Positions 26,946 through 35,930 of a DNA stretch of 64,000 bases are shown here, one piece after another. Origin of the DNA: Bradyrhizobium algeriense. Lineage in GTDB: Bacteria; Pseudomonadota; Alphaproteobacteria; Rhizobiales; Xanthobacteraceae. The stretch is taken from positions 1,426,001 to 1,490,000 of the forward strand of contig NZ_JAZHRV010000001.1 of the NCBI RefSeq assembly GCF_036924595.1, read 5' to 3'. The notes below the pieces were generated by a model that did no database searches, was not told the origin of the DNA, and worked only from the letters and a program-made list of their open reading frames with translations. The position numbers were made by a program, and so were the translations under genes. Every line of letters starts with the position of its first letter. The first letter of the stretch is position 1.

Positions 26946-27040
26946 AGCGCACGATGTCCTCGTGTCCGGGGATCTTCCTTGGCCGCGGCGGAGCGGATGG
27001 CCGAGCCTTTTGTCTTTGCGGCCTTCCGGGCCGCGCCAGA
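26946..27040 (-). pseudogene. decayed copy of the DUF6496 protein C-terminus
   Basis: The minus strand encodes AARKAAKTKGSAIRSAAA followed by KEDPRTRG, nearly the same as the tail of the protein at 14724-15227 (AARKAVKTKGAAGRSAAAKK). The DNA also matches (for example GCCTTTTGTCTTT in both). The rest of the gene is gone or frameshifted. A partial duplication or a decayed paralogue. Confidence 0.65.
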
Positions 27041-27157
27041 GCGGTCAGAGGCGCGGCGCGTTTGGCTCGAAACGCGGCACACTAAGAATGGTCCCGAGGA
27101 ACGTCCTTGCGTGCATGCCGCAGCTCACGGCGATGTGCGTGGATCGTGTTCCAAAAC

Positions 27158-27373
27158 TCAGGCGGTATGGCCGGGGTCGAATTCTGAAGGCGTTTTTTTC
27201 TTGCGCTGGGGGACCATTTTTGCGGGATCCGGCTTTCCCGGTACTCCCCTTGGTCCGAGTTGCTCTCGCTGGATGTCATCTTCGGACTGCCTTGGCCGTC
27301 CGTCGTCAACTTGCCGGCGAATCCTGACGCTTTCGTCGTAGATTTGCCGGCTGGTTTTCCGTTCTGTTGCCAT
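27158..27373 (-). CDS. conserved hypothetical hydrophilic protein (71 aa)
   Basis: Product MATERKTSRQIYDESVRIRR... is highly charged, without hydrophobic segments, and probably largely disordered after residue 30. A longer frame overlaps it, but this one has the better composition for a real protein. It lies just downstream of the small membrane protein gene on the same strand. Function unknown. Confidence 0.5.
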   Translation of the reverse strand: MATERKTSRQIYDESVRIRRQVDDGRPRQSEDDIQREQLGPRGVPGKPDPAKMVPQRKKKTPSEFDPGHTA

Positions 27374-27385
27374 CTGCTCGATCCC

Positions 27386-27619
27386 TTACTGGAAAAACCT
27401 GGGCCGGCGCTCGATCTTCGATTCATCGACGTCGCCTCTTGGTGCCGAAGGGATTAGCTTCCCGAGGACTATCGCCAGGACAACGGCACCCAAAAGACCG
27501 GCGATGAAAATGGCGCGACGGCCGGGCGTGTTGAGAATGATTTCACCGCCTCGGGCCTTTTCCGCAGGATACGGCTCCTTCGGCGGTGGCGCGGGTTGGG
27601 CCGGACCTTCTCTCACCAT
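27386..27619 (-). CDS. small single-span membrane protein (paralogue of 23038-23217)
   Basis: 77 residues starting MVREGPAQPAPPPKEPYPAE. The ATG at 27619 has ACGGAGATG upstream. A Pro-rich head, YPAEKARGGEIIL, one helix (AIFIAGLLGAVVLAIVL), then a charged tail. It shares the YP-EKAR-GEIIL plus FIAGL signature with the gene at 23038. Topology suggests a cytoplasmic head with the tail outside. Function unknown. Confidence 0.65.
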   Translation of the reverse strand: MVREGPAQPAPPPKEPYPAEKARGGEIILNTPGRRAIFIAGLLGAVVLAIVLGKLIPSAPRGDVDESKIERRPRFFQ

Positions 27620-28553
27620 GAGACATCTCCGTGAATCAAAGCCCAACCGGCGCAATCGTTCCGGAGCCGTGCCGAGATGTCAAAAAATTGGCCTATTGCG
27701 GCCCGAAGGGAGAGGCGGCCCTCGCTGACCGTTATTCCGCGTCTGTTGTCTTCAGAAGTTGCGCGACTTCCATCAATTTTCGGCGCAGGCGTTCATCAGC
27801 AATGCCGAAATAGAGTTCGAGGAGTTAGCTGGCGATCGAACGCGCGGGGCGGGACTCGATCGGGCCGTCGCGCTCGCGCCGTTGGTAGCTCAAGCTTCCT
27901 CATGACGGATTGGGCCGATCGAGCGGGAAAAACAAATATTCTCAGCACTCAAGCATGGCCGCGATCAGCCATGCAACGCTGCTCCATTCCGGTTGCGTAC
28001 CCCCCCCACCCAACCAATTGATATTGCTCGTCTATTCGCCATTTTTGGCGGCTTCATTTTGAATGGCGCGATTCCGCTGCCCGTTGTAGAGAGATGTCGC
28101 CATTTCGCTCGCCACCTGTTTGTTGCCGGTGACGCAGTCATCGGTGCATCGATGGGAGGAGTGGATCTCCAATCTCTCATAAGCTACCTCATGCGAAAGA
28201 CGGGTTGAGACATCGCAGGTTCGGTTGGGGACCGAGACCTGGCACGTCCGGCATGCGCAATGGCATCTGCAATAATTTGCATTGTCATGGCTGTGGGCGA
28301 TTAGGTCCGAAGCGGAGATTTGGGCGATGGTTCAATCAAAGGAAAGCGCAGGTGAGTAGAAGCCAGGCATGGAACATACGCCGAGCTGCTCCTTGCGTTT
28401 TGGGTCTCGATAGGTTTTAAGCCCGGTGACTTCATGACCATAGGCATGAACGAGAAGCGAGCTGCGTGGCTTTGCTGCGCTTTAAACAGTGTGACGCACT
28501 CCGCGTAGCTCATGCGCATTGAATTGTTCTGAGCCTCCACAAAGGAATCCATC
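27620..28553. other. long gap with no supported gene
   Basis: About 930 bases before the HU gene. Frames of 70-110 codons exist on both strands, but none has a convincing ribosome site, family motif or consistent composition. The HU promoter should lie near its right end. The region may hold an untranslated RNA or decayed genes. Confidence 0.4.
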
Positions 28554-28850
28554 ATGGCCAAGATGACCAAGAATCAGTTGATTGATGCAATTGCAGAAGG
28601 AACGCAGGTTTCCAAGGGAGACGTAAAGGCCGTCATCGAGCATATGGCGATTGTGGGCTATAAGGAGCTGAATGAATCCGGCGAGTTCGTCATTCCCGGC
28701 TTCGTCAAAATGTCAGTCGTGAACAAGCCTGCTACTGAAGCCCGTAGCGGTGTAAATCCTTTCACGAAAGAGCCTATGGAGTTCGCGGCCAAGCCAGCCA
28801 GCAAGTCGGTCAAGGCGTCACCTCTGAAGGTTGCTAAAGACGCTGTTTGA
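28554..28850 (+). CDS. HU-family DNA-binding protein
   Basis: 98 residues. KNQLIDAIAEGTQVSKGDVK forms the helical dimer body, followed by GEFVIPGFVKMSVVNKPATE and then ARSGVNPFTKEPMEF, the beta arm that grips the DNA minor groove. Slightly longer than ordinary HU (90) because of a basic tail (KPASKSVKASPLKVAKDAV). The divergent core suggests an accessory HU rather than the main one. AAAGGA precedes the ATG. An intrinsic terminator lies at 28988. Confidence 0.88.
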   Translation: MAKMTKNQLIDAIAEGTQVSKGDVKAVIEHMAIVGYKELNESGEFVIPGFVKMSVVNKPATEARSGVNPFTKEPMEFAAKPASKSVKASPLKVAKDAV

Positions 28851-28987
28851 AGCGGGCGAGTTGGTTGAGGTGTGTTCGTTCGTCTAGCCTGTGGGTAATT
28901 CCGTCACCACCTGGACAGACGCCCCCACCCGCGCGCTCTTCGCCCCGAGACGTAATCTCTTGGGGGCCTAGGGAACAGTCTCGCAAA

Positions 28988-29023
28988 GGCCATGCGGTGT
29001 AATGCCCGCGTGGCCCTTTTTTT
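28988..29023 (+). terminator. intrinsic terminator after the HU gene
   Basis: Arms GGCCATGCGG and CCGCGTGGCC (one G-T pair) with an 8-base loop, followed by CTTTTTTT. It lies 137 bases after the HU stop, so it ends a long 3' leader or a short RNA in that interval. Confidence 0.8.
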
Positions 29024-29229
29024 GTTTATTTACTATTGTCTGACCGCAAAAATACGGACTCTGTTCGTTCTCCGTGAACAGATGCGGACGCTCAGACCTT
29101 TGTTTCGGTCAGCAAGCCGATGTTGGCGATTGACGCCAAGTTGGCGGGCCATGCGCGCGTTCGAGCAAGAGCTCAACCGGAATGCTCTGCCCGATTCGTG
29201 CCGGCGCGACCCTGCAGGCGCAATCATCC

Positions 29230-29243
29230 TTGACCTGGATCAA
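29230..29243. promoter_or_regulatory. FixK/FNR-type box 1 (TTGACCTGGATCAA)
   Basis: Matches TTGAT-N4-ATCAA with one change (TTGAC). About 140 bases before the truncated calcium/proton antiporter frame at 29382. First of six such boxes between 29 and 45 kb. Confidence 0.6.
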
Positions 29244-29381
29244 ACGATCAATCGCGACAGGCACAGTTTTTCGCTTTCGAAAGCGCGGCGCGCGGCGCCG
29301 GCGCGGGCCGATACAAGCCCACGTGACCGCAAGCACTCCAGGCCAGCGCCATTGACTGTGTCCGAAGGCGATGAGGCGTCC

Positions 29382-29648
29382 ATGAATCCATTGCTCAAGG
29401 AAATCCGGCACAATCCCCTGCTATGGCTGCTGGCGTTCGTGCCGGTGCTGTTCGTCGCGCAAAACGTCAAGCCGAACGCGCACACGCTGCTCTTCGTGCT
29501 GTCAGTCCTGGCAATCGTTCCGCTCGCCGGCCTGCTAAGTCACGCCACGGAATCTGTGATGGCCTGGATCCGCGAAGAGCGGGCCGATGCCGCCGCTACT
29601 GGTGTCGAACAGAGCACCGAAAAAGTCGCCGCAATGCCTAGCGTTTAG
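29382..29648 (+). pseudogene. truncated Ca2+/H+ antiporter (ChaA/CAX-type) N-terminus
   Basis: MNPLLKEIRHNPLLWLLAFV and LLFVLSVLAIVPLAGLLSHA are the first two membrane helices of the cation/proton exchanger family, ending at the conserved ATESV. Intact proteins have about 360 residues and 11 helices; here the sequence turns into an unrelated hydrophilic tail and stops after 88. GAGGCG precedes the ATG, so a short protein could be made, but it cannot transport. Confidence 0.7.
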
Positions 29649-29692
29649 GCGCATCTTGAAGTGGCTGCACGCGCCGAACGGGCGTTGTTCCC

Positions 29693-29706
29693 TTGACCTA
29701 TATCAA
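29693..29706. promoter_or_regulatory. FixK/FNR-type box 2 (TTGACCTATATCAA)
   Basis: TTGAC-CTAT-ATCAA, 60 bases before the DUF3141 remnant start at 29767. The box is placed to activate the whole DUF3141'-pta-ackA-fabI unit. Confidence 0.65.
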
Positions 29707-29766
29707 TGGTCCCTGCCGCCCGGGCGCAATCCTCATGCAGGGCTGCAAGCAGTGAGAGAAGCGAGC

Positions 29767-30336
29767 ATGTCTACCAACAAGCCGGCCTTCTCGGGCGAAG
29801 CGCTTCGGGGGCTCTTTGCATCCGGCCTCGAATATCTGGTCGATACGGGGCAGCGCAGTGTTCTGTTCCTCGATGTCATGCGCCAGCGCGGACTGCAATA
29901 CCGCGAACACATCGCTGAAACCGCGCCTCATGTCCTCAACTACGAAGTTGAGTTGATCGTCGACGGCAGAACCCTTCGCCAAGCGGCGTGGCGATTGATA
30001 ACAAGCGCCGCCCGTTCGTGGTGGTTGATCCTCGTGCGGGTCACGGGCCGAGAATCGGCGACGAGATCCGGGCGTATGGGCAGACCATCGTCTGTACCGT
30101 TCACGAGACGGTCGGGCATCTCGGCATCTTCGTCTCCGGTGCTCGAGCCGGCGGCGAGCCTCGCCGCCATCCCCAAATTGCTTCCGCCCGACGAAGACGA
30201 GCGGCGTGCCGGCCTGGAGGCAATTCGGGGCGTGCTGTCCGCGAGCGCGGAAATATCCGGCGAAGCAGCCAAGCGGCTCGATCGCGTGACTGAATTGTTC
30301 GGTCTCGCAGGAACACCGCAGGCGAAGGCCTCTTAG
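29767..30336 (+). pseudogene. DUF3141 gene remnant (PHA-synthase-like hydrolase)
   Basis: DUF3141 proteins are about 750 residues long and often sit before pta-ackA-fabI. Here the first frame gives TGQRSVLFLDVMRQRGLQYR and APHVLNYEVELIVDG, then shifts to KRRPFVVVDPRAGHGPRIGD. It jumps to TVHETVGHLGIFVSG, a C-terminal motif, and shifts back to GLEAIRGVLSASAEISGEAA. Only about 190 residues remain, with two frameshifts and a large internal deletion covering the catalytic centre. The operon order and promoter box survive. Confidence 0.8.
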
Positions 30337-30365
30337 GCTTTGGCCGGTTGATCGGAGAGTTGGAA

Positions 30366-31337
30366 ATGGGCATTGCATCCATAGAAGCGGGTGAAGCGAG
30401 AGCCGGCGTGAGATACGATCGCCTCATTGCAGCGGCTAAAGCGATCCCGCCGGCGACAACCATCGTCGTGCATCCATGCGATGAAGGTTCGCTGCGCGGC
30501 GCGGCCGATGCTGCCGAGGCAGGCATCATAAAGCCCGTACTTGTCGGACCATCAGCGAAAATCAGGGCGGTCGCGTTCAAGCACGGTATCGACATCAGCG
30601 CTTTCGAGCTGGTCGACGCCCCTCACAGCGAGGCTGCCGCCGCAAAGGCAGTCGAGCTGATTCACGCGGCCAAGGGCGAGATGCTGATGAAAGGCAGCCT
30701 GCATACCGACGAACTGATGCGAAGCGTTACCGCAAAGGCAGGCGGACTGCGTACGGAACGGCGGATCAGCCACGTCTTCGTGATGGATGTTCCGGCTTAC
30801 AGCGAAACTATCTTCGTCACGGACGCCGCGATCAGCATCTTCCCGGACCTCGATGGCAAGCGCGATATCGCGCAGAATGCGATCGATCTCTATACGCAGA
30901 TGGGACTTGGCACATCTCCCCGGGTCGCCATCCTCTCGGCGGTCGAGACTGTCACATCCAAGATTCCGTCCACCGTCGAGGCTGCTGCGCTATGCAAGAT
31001 GGCGGACCGCGGGCAGATCACGGGCGGGCTGCTCGATGGGCCACTTGCCTTCGACAATGCGATCGACCGGGAAGCGGCACGAATCAAGGGCATCAAGTCG
31101 GAGGTCGCGGGGCGGGCCCAGATTCTCGTGGTGCCGGATCTCGAGTCCGGCAACATGCTGGCCAAGAACCTGGCGTACTTCGCCAGGGCGGACAGCGCCG
31201 GCATCGTGCTCGGCGCCCGTGTTGCTGTTGTGTTGACGTCGCGGGCGGATTCCCCGAGGTCCCGAATGGCATCCTGCGCCGTTGCGACGCTCTATGCCGA
31301 CGGACGGCGTCGCCGCGCGCAGACAGCCGCAGCGTGA
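30366..31337 (+). CDS. pta: phosphate acetyltransferase (PTA/PTB family)
   Basis: 323 residues of the phosphate acetyl/butyryltransferase fold, which turns acetyl-CoA and phosphate into acetyl phosphate. Typical stretches are [71 protein letters not shown] and [18 protein letters not shown]. Many relatives carry an N-terminal MaoC hydratase domain, absent here; a separate MaoC gene lies at 35931. Start at 30366 has GGAGAG upstream. It is five bases from ackA. Together they make ATP from acetyl-CoA when respiration is limited. Confidence 0.9.
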   Translation: MGIASIEAGEARAGVRYDRLIAAAKAIPPATTIVVHPCDEGSLRGAADAAEAGIIKPVLVGPSAKIRAVAFKHGIDISAFELVDAPHSEAAAAKAVELIHAAKGEMLMKGSLHTDELMRSVTAKAGGLRTERRISHVFVMDVPAYSETIFVTDAAISIFPDLDGKRDIAQNAIDLYTQMGLGTSPRVAILSAVETVTSKIPSTVEAAALCKMADRGQITGGLLDGPLAFDNAIDREAARIKGIKSEVAGRAQILVVPDLESGNMLAKNLAYFARADSAGIVLGARVAVVLTSRADSPRSRMASCAVATLYADGRRRRAQTAAA

Positions 31338-31342
31338 CGGCC

Positions 31343-32560
31343 ATGGACACCATCCTCGTCATCAATGGCGGCTCTTCAAGCGTCAAATTCCAGGTGTTTG
31401 CCGTGGATGGCAACGGTGGGCTGCGTCGGCGGATCAAGGGGCAGATGGACGGGATCGGCAGCCGTCCCCGGTTGCGTGCTACCGGCGCGGCAGGAGAGGC
31501 GTTGGCGGATCGAGTCTATCCGATCGAGAACGTACCTGATGTCCCGACCGCCTTGATGCTCGCCAGCACCTGGCTACGGGACGAACATCAATTGAGGCCG
31601 CTCGCCGTCGGCCATCGCGTCGTCCATGGCGGTCCCGACTACGATCGCCCCGTATTGATCGATCATGGCGTGGTCGCGCGTCTTGAGCGGTTGACGGCAC
31701 TTGCGCCGTTGCATCAGCCCCACAACCTGGCGCCGATCCGAATCCTGCTTGCCAAATTTCCTGCGCTGCCCCAGGTCGCCTGCTTCGACACGGCTTTTCA
31801 CCGCGACCACGACGAGGTCGCCGACCACTACGCCATACCCTTTAGGCTGCACGAGGAGGGAGTCCGCCGTTACGGATTTCATGGTCTTTCCTATGAGTAC
31901 ATCGCACAGACGCTGCCGGATGTCGCACCCGAAATCGCCAGGGCCCGGGTGATCGTGGCGCATCTCGGAAGCGGCGCCTCCATGTGCGCCATACACGGCG
32001 GACGGAGCGTGGAGAGCACGATGGGATTCACCGCGCTCGATGGGCTCCCGATGGGAACGCGCACCGGCCAGATCGATCCCGGAGTCATTCTGTACCTGAT
32101 GACGGCAAAGGGCATGTCAGCAGCCGAGGTGCAGGATTTTATCTACCGCGATTGCGGGCTGAAGGGACTTTCCGGCGTCAGCAACGACATGCGGGAGCTT
32201 CAGAACAGCTGCGATCCCCATGCGGTGTTTGCCGTCGACTATTTCGTCCACAGGGTTGCGCTGCAGGCCGGAATGCTGGCTGCGGCCCTGCAAGGTCTCG
32301 ATGGTTTCGTCTTCACCGCAGGGATCGGTGAAAATTCCGTCGGCATTCGGGCACGGATTGCGGAGCGGCTCGAATGGCTCGGGGTGTCTCTCGACCCGGT
32401 CGAGAACGCTCGCCACAGCTCTCGGATATCGCGCGGGGACAGCAAAATTCCGGTCTACATCGTGCCGACCAACGAAGAACTCATGATTGCACAGCACACA
32501 TTGTCGCTGCTGTGGAATCGACACTCATCGTCCAGTCTGAAACGCGAGAGAACGTCATGA
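31343..32560 (+). CDS. ackA: acetate kinase
   Basis: 405 residues (normal length). Motifs in order: [16 protein letters not shown] (phosphate binding), [47 protein letters not shown] and FTAGIGENS. It converts acetyl phosphate and ADP to acetate and ATP, following pta. The start at 31343 is the first ATG after the pta stop; a longer frame runs upstream inside pta and is not real. Its stop overlaps the fabI start (ATGA), so the genes are translationally coupled. Confidence 0.93.
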   Translation: MDTILVINGGSSSVKFQVFAVDGNGGLRRRIKGQMDGIGSRPRLRATGAAGEALADRVYPIENVPDVPTALMLASTWLRDEHQLRPLAVGHRVVHGGPDYDRPVLIDHGVVARLERLTALAPLHQPHNLAPIRILLAKFPALPQVACFDTAFHRDHDEVADHYAIPFRLHEEGVRRYGFHGLSYEYIAQTLPDVAPEIARARVIVAHLGSGASMCAIHGGRSVESTMGFTALDGLPMGTRTGQIDPGVILYLMTAKGMSAAEVQDFIYRDCGLKGLSGVSNDMRELQNSCDPHAVFAVDYFVHRVALQAGMLAAALQGLDGFVFTAGIGENSVGIRARIAERLEWLGVSLDPVENARHSSRISRGDSKIPVYIVPTNEELMIAQHTLSLLWNRHSSSSLKRERTS

Positions 32561-33348
32561 CCATTCCGGTATTTCCAGAAACCAAGATTGCGCTGAAGGG
32601 ACGGAAGGGACTGATCGTTGGTATCGCCAACGATCAGTCGATCGCATGGGGATGCGCCAAGGCGTTTTGGGCCCTTGGCGCGGATCTCGCGGTCACCTAC
32701 CTGAACGAGCGGGCCAGGAAGCACGTCGAGCCACTGGCAAAGGATCTCGAGGCTTCGATCTTCATGCCGCTCGATGTGAATGCCGAAGGACAGACCGAAC
32801 AGGTGTTCGAGCGAATCGGGAAGGAGTGGGGGCAGCTCGATTTCCTGCTGCACTCGATCGCCTTTTCTCCCAAGGAAGCGCTGCATGGGCGCGTCGTCGA
32901 TGTCGAGCGCGACGGCTTCCTCAAGACGATGGACGTTTCCTGCTGGTCGTTCATGCGGATGGCGCATCTGGCGGAGCCGCTGATGAAGAATGGCGGCACG
33001 CTTTTCACCATGACCTATTACGGCAGCCAGATGGTCGTCAAAAACTATAACGTCATGGGCGTTGCGAAGGCGGGCCTCGAGGCCGCCGTCCGCTACATCG
33101 CAGCCGAACTTGGCCCCAAGGGGATCCGGGTGCACGCGATCTCGCCGGGGCCATTGGCGACGCGCGCTGCTTCAGGAATTCCCGAATTCGACGAGCTGAT
33201 GGACAAGGCGCAAACCACCGCGCCTGCACGGAGTCTCGTGAGCATCGACGACGTCGGTGCGGCGACGGCATTCCTGGCGCTCGACGCCGCGAAGCTGATC
33301 ACGGGCGGCGTCATGTATATCGACGGTGGATATCACATCATCGATTGA
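32557..33348 (+). CDS. fabI: enoyl-[acyl-carrier-protein] reductase (NADH), FabI type
   Basis: 263 residues. [20 protein letters not shown] is the FabI nucleotide loop; the catalytic Tyr-x6-Lys is in [18 protein letters not shown]. The product completes each round of fatty-acid elongation. The N-terminal part ([11 protein letters not shown]) is shared by the copy that travels with pta-ackA, so this is probably an accessory FabI beside the housekeeping enzyme, useful when membrane lipids or reducing power must be adjusted at low oxygen. Starts in the ATGA overlap. Confidence 0.92.
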   Translation: MTIPVFPETKIALKGRKGLIVGIANDQSIAWGCAKAFWALGADLAVTYLNERARKHVEPLAKDLEASIFMPLDVNAEGQTEQVFERIGKEWGQLDFLLHSIAFSPKEALHGRVVDVERDGFLKTMDVSCWSFMRMAHLAEPLMKNGGTLFTMTYYGSQMVVKNYNVMGVAKAGLEAAVRYIAAELGPKGIRVHAISPGPLATRAASGIPEFDELMDKAQTTAPARSLVSIDDVGAATAFLALDAAKLITGGVMYIDGGYHIID

Positions 33349-33365
33349 GACGCACGGCGGTCGAC

Positions 33366-33512
33366 GTGGCGCCGGTCAAACGTTGGTCTCTGCTTGGACC
33401 GATGACCGCGATGAACGGGGTTCTGTTGTTCGGCTGGTCGACGGCGGTGATCTTTGAGGTGTTGCGCACGACGCTGCTGGCGCGCGGCGAGGAGGGAGCT
33501 CAAGCGAAATGA
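33366..33512 (+). pseudogene. probable ion-channel C-terminal fragment
   Basis: A 48-codon frame with SLLGPMTAMNGVLLFGWSTA and VIFEVLRTTLLARG, resembling the last helix of two-helix potassium-channel-like proteins. The pore and first helix are absent and the start would be a weak GTG. Eighteen bases after fabI. A leftover of a deleted gene is the simplest reading. Confidence 0.4.
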
Positions 33513-33844
33513 GGATGGCCCAAGTAGCCTCTACGCACGTGCCCTTGATCTGTATCAAGCCGGCAGAGGGGGCCGTGGTCAGCCTTAGGGCAGGCGTCGT
33601 GCTGCGCCCGCGGCCGGTCGCGCGTGCGGTGGCGACGCCCGGCGTCGGCCGTGTCGGCACGCCCACGAACCGCGGTGGCCCGGTGGATCGCGTCGGTCGG
33701 CGCTGACCGGACCTTTCTTGCCGCCATAGCACCTCGTTGATGTCTCGGATTGCTCGACGTCGAGGTGGAAGGCGGCTCTTGCCAAGACACGACCGTACCC
33801 GGGTTCGACCTCGAAGCGGGTGCGGCGTCGCGACGGAGTAGCGT
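33513..33844. other. intergenic region holding FixK/FNR box 3
   Basis: About 330 bases with only a low-complexity Arg/Val/Pro frame (33509-33706) that I do not accept as a gene. It contains the box at 33545 and probably the promoter of the gene at 33845. Confidence 0.45.
33545..33558. promoter_or_regulatory. FixK/FNR-type box 3 (TTGATCTGTATCAA)
   Basis: Perfect match to TTGAT-N4-ATCAA. It lies 287 bases before the membrane-anchored protein at 33845 and 33 bases after the ion-channel fragment. The gene it once served may have been lost. Confidence 0.65.
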
Positions 33845-34291
33845 ATGCCCTTGGCGCGATATTTCCTTTATGTCGGCGGAATACTGCTCACTCTGGTGTT
33901 CGTTCTGGACGCATGCCTGACCGGACTGCCGGTCATTGAGAGATCGCACGCCAATTCGTCCGTCATCCGCATTCACTCCGATCGGAAATGGCCGGAGCGC
34001 ATCGTTTTCGATACCACCCTTCCGACGATCGTTCCCGCGCCGACCGCGATCGTGGAGGGCCGCGTGGCCAGTCCAGCGACGGCCTCCGGCGTCTCTATAA
34101 AGGAGAGGGAACGCGAAGCATTTGCGTTGATGCAACCATCCGACGCGAAGCGGCTGGAGCCATCCAACCCGCGACGGCGAGAACTGAAGCCGCAACGGCC
34201 ACGCAAAATCGTGAAGCGGCACGTGACGCCACATCCGGTCTTGGTCGCGCGGCAGCCGCGGTTCGGCTGGTTTGGCAACACCATCTGGTGA
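33845..34291 (+). CDS. membrane-anchored hypothetical protein (148 aa)
   Basis: The N-terminal helix YFLYVGGILLTLVFVLDACL is a single membrane anchor or uncleaved signal. The rest is a basic, Pro- and Arg-rich domain (RRRELKPQRPRKIVKRHVTP) ending FGWFGNTIW. A small protein of this type with an N-terminal anchor and basic C-terminus recurs in Bradyrhizobium. Function unknown. It may be under the box at 33545. Confidence 0.6.
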   Translation: MPLARYFLYVGGILLTLVFVLDACLTGLPVIERSHANSSVIRIHSDRKWPERIVFDTTLPTIVPAPTAIVEGRVASPATASGVSIKEREREAFALMQPSDAKRLEPSNPRRRELKPQRPRKIVKRHVTPHPVLVARQPRFGWFGNTIW

Positions 34292-34537
34292 TGGCATCCG
34301 CAATCCTGTCGCCAACCGATTGTAGAACGGCAACCACCCTTTTTTCACTTCGGGATGCAGAGCGGCCTAAGCGTCTCGTCAGAGCTGCGGGCCTTGTCCA
34401 TCGGACCGCGGTTTTGCTCCGCGCCGTCTTCAGACCCCACCTCGCGATGACGCCCTTGCGCTTCGCTAACCCTTCGCCGTCATCAGGCTGGATAGAGGAC
34501 TTCCACCTCCAAGCTGTCGTTCATACTCGGCACATAC

Positions 34538-34564
34538 AAAAAAGCCCCGGCACTGTGCCGGGGC
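34538..34564 (-). terminator. intrinsic terminator of the outer-membrane protein gene
   Basis: Perfect hairpin GCCCCGGCAC-A-GTGCCGGGGC on the minus strand followed by TTTTTT, 33 bases after the stop of the gene at 34597. Confidence 0.9.
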
Positions 34565-34596
34565 CAAGGCTCGACTTGCTGGAGACAAACCCTTGA

Positions 34597-35358
34597 TCAG
34601 TAGCGAGCCGCGACAGGCGCCCCGAAACCGCCGAAGCGGTAGTTGATGCGAGCGGTGACGATATCGACGTCCTGAGTGATGCGGTCGTTGCCGAGGAAGG
34701 CGCCGGTCGCGTCGACAAAGGTGTGGGTGCGGTCCTGCATGAACAGGTGATTGTACTCGACGCCGACCGACCAGTTCGGGGCGAAGCCGAATTCGATGCC
34801 CGCGCCGACCACGGCACCCCAACGGGTATCGTCGCCGGTGGTGGCAGCCAAGACGCCCGTGGGAACATCAAAGACGCGGAAACGATCCGCCGTAACGGCC
34901 GCACCGCCCTTGACGTAGAACAGCACGTTGTTGGCGGCGTAACCGATCTGGCCCGTGATCAGGCCGAACGCATCGATGCGCGACTCGTTACGGGCGGCGG
35001 GGAAAAGCAGGCTCACATTGCTGCCCTGGAAGTCGGCCCAGTTGCCCTGGCCTTCAACACCGAACACCCAGGTGCCGGCCTGCCAGCGATAACCGATCTG
35101 ACCGCCGACGGTGCCGCCGTCTGCGTCATGGCAACCCTCGGCCCCGATGAACGCGCCGGTCACGTCGACGAAATCCCAGCACTTGCGGCTCGTACCCCAG
35201 CCGCCGTTGGCGCCGATGTAGAAGCCAGTCCAGTCGTAGATCGGAGCCACGACCGGCGCGGGTGGCCGTGCCTTGACTGCCATATCCGCAGCGGATGTGG
35301 GGGCGGCGATGCCGACCAATGCTACAAGACCAACGGTAGCCAGCAGAAAACTTTTCAT
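34597..35358 (-). CDS. outer-membrane beta-barrel protein (Omp25/RopB-like)
   Basis: 253 residues. MKSFLLATVGLVALVGIAAP is a signal peptide cleaved near SAAD. The mature protein starts with a Pro-rich stretch, then YDWTGFYIGANGGWG, the signature of the porin-like small barrels of rhizobia and Brucella. It ends in aromatic YRFGGFGAPVAARY. An eight-strand barrel exposed at the surface is expected. The half-site ATTGTCCC lies 30 bases before its start, shared with the nearby two-component genes. A strong terminator follows. Confidence 0.9.
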   Translation of the reverse strand: MKSFLLATVGLVALVGIAAPTSAADMAVKARPPAPVVAPIYDWTGFYIGANGGWGTSRKCWDFVDVTGAFIGAEGCHDADGGTVGGQIGYRWQAGTWVFGVEGQGNWADFQGSNVSLLFPAARNESRIDAFGLITGQIGYAANNVLFYVKGGAAVTADRFRVFDVPTGVLAATTGDDTRWGAVVGAGIEFGFAPNWSVGVEYNHLFMQDRTHTFVDATGAFLGNDRITQDVDIVTARINYRFGGFGAPVAARY

Positions 35359-35387
35359 TTTTTCCTCTCCATTTCCGTTGGCTTTAA

Positions 35388-35395
35388 ATTGTCCC
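35388..35395. promoter_or_regulatory. ATTGTCCC half-site before the outer-membrane protein gene
   Basis: Half of the 18-bp palindrome seen at 42459, inside a 14-base stretch identical (reverse complement) to the one just before the histidine kinase gene (39894-39908). Its position 30 bases before the start codon suggests promoter-proximal control. Confidence 0.5.
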
Positions 35396-35591
35396 CACCA
35401 ACGGGTGTTGCAGGCGTTGCATTGATTCCAACTTGCAACTGAAACCTACGTACTTTAGGCAAAATGCTCGTGCCAAAATGGCAACACTCAAGAGCAATTG
35501 GTGAGCGCTCATATTGCTTTGTTGATTATCGTGCATATGGCGGGCACGGCTGTGCGCCGCGAGAGTTCCGCGCGCCCTTTGAAGGTGCGGT

Positions 35592-35882
35592 TTATTCGAT
35601 CTTCCCAGAGTGCGGGTCAGTGCTTTCCGCCGCGTTGCCGCTGTCTTGTTGCTGTCCTTCGTCAAGCCATGACGGAATGTTTCCCGATGGGATCGCGCGT
35701 CTCGGCAAATGAGGAATGATTGTTCCGGCGGTCACGACCAATCCCTCGTCGAATTTCGCACGTGCAAAATTCCTGGCTTCCATTTCGGTTTCAAACGTTT
35801 GGGTCGATCGGGAGCGCCGGCTGCGGACCGCTGTGCCTCGCCATGGGAGTTCGAAGGTCACATACCAAGTGTGCTTCTTCAT
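35592..35882 (-). CDS. conserved hypothetical protein (96 aa)
   Basis: Product MKKHTWYVTFELPWRGTAVR... has a beta-rich N-terminus and a helix with FETEMEARNFARAKF, followed by AGTIIPHLPRRAIPSG and an acidic disordered tail. The first 75 residues look like a compact conserved domain seen in several rhizobial unknown proteins. No membrane segment. Function unknown. Confidence 0.65.
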   Translation of the reverse strand: MKKHTWYVTFELPWRGTAVRSRRSRSTQTFETEMEARNFARAKFDEGLVVTAGTIIPHLPRRAIPSGNIPSWLDEGQQQDSGNAAESTDPHSGKIE

Positions 35883-35930
35883 CCGATGATTCCGATGGAT
35901 CTGCCAGCCGGAGCGTCTCCGGCATCGCGT

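Noticed and set aside
28301..28570. 89-codon minus-strand frame before the HU gene
   Set aside because: No ribosome site or similarity; it covers the expected HU promoter and leader.
28851..29023. Possible 6S RNA or signal-recognition RNA after HU
   Set aside because: The fold and conserved elements of those RNAs could not be recognised by eye; kept only as an unassigned spacer.
30992..31342. Upstream extension of the ackA frame
   Set aside because: It overlaps pta and precedes the acetate-kinase start motif [10 protein letters not shown].
33509..33706. 65-codon frame starting in an ATGA overlap after the ion-channel fragment
   Set aside because: Arg/Val/Pro low-complexity product and a FixK/FNR box inside it; judged noncoding.
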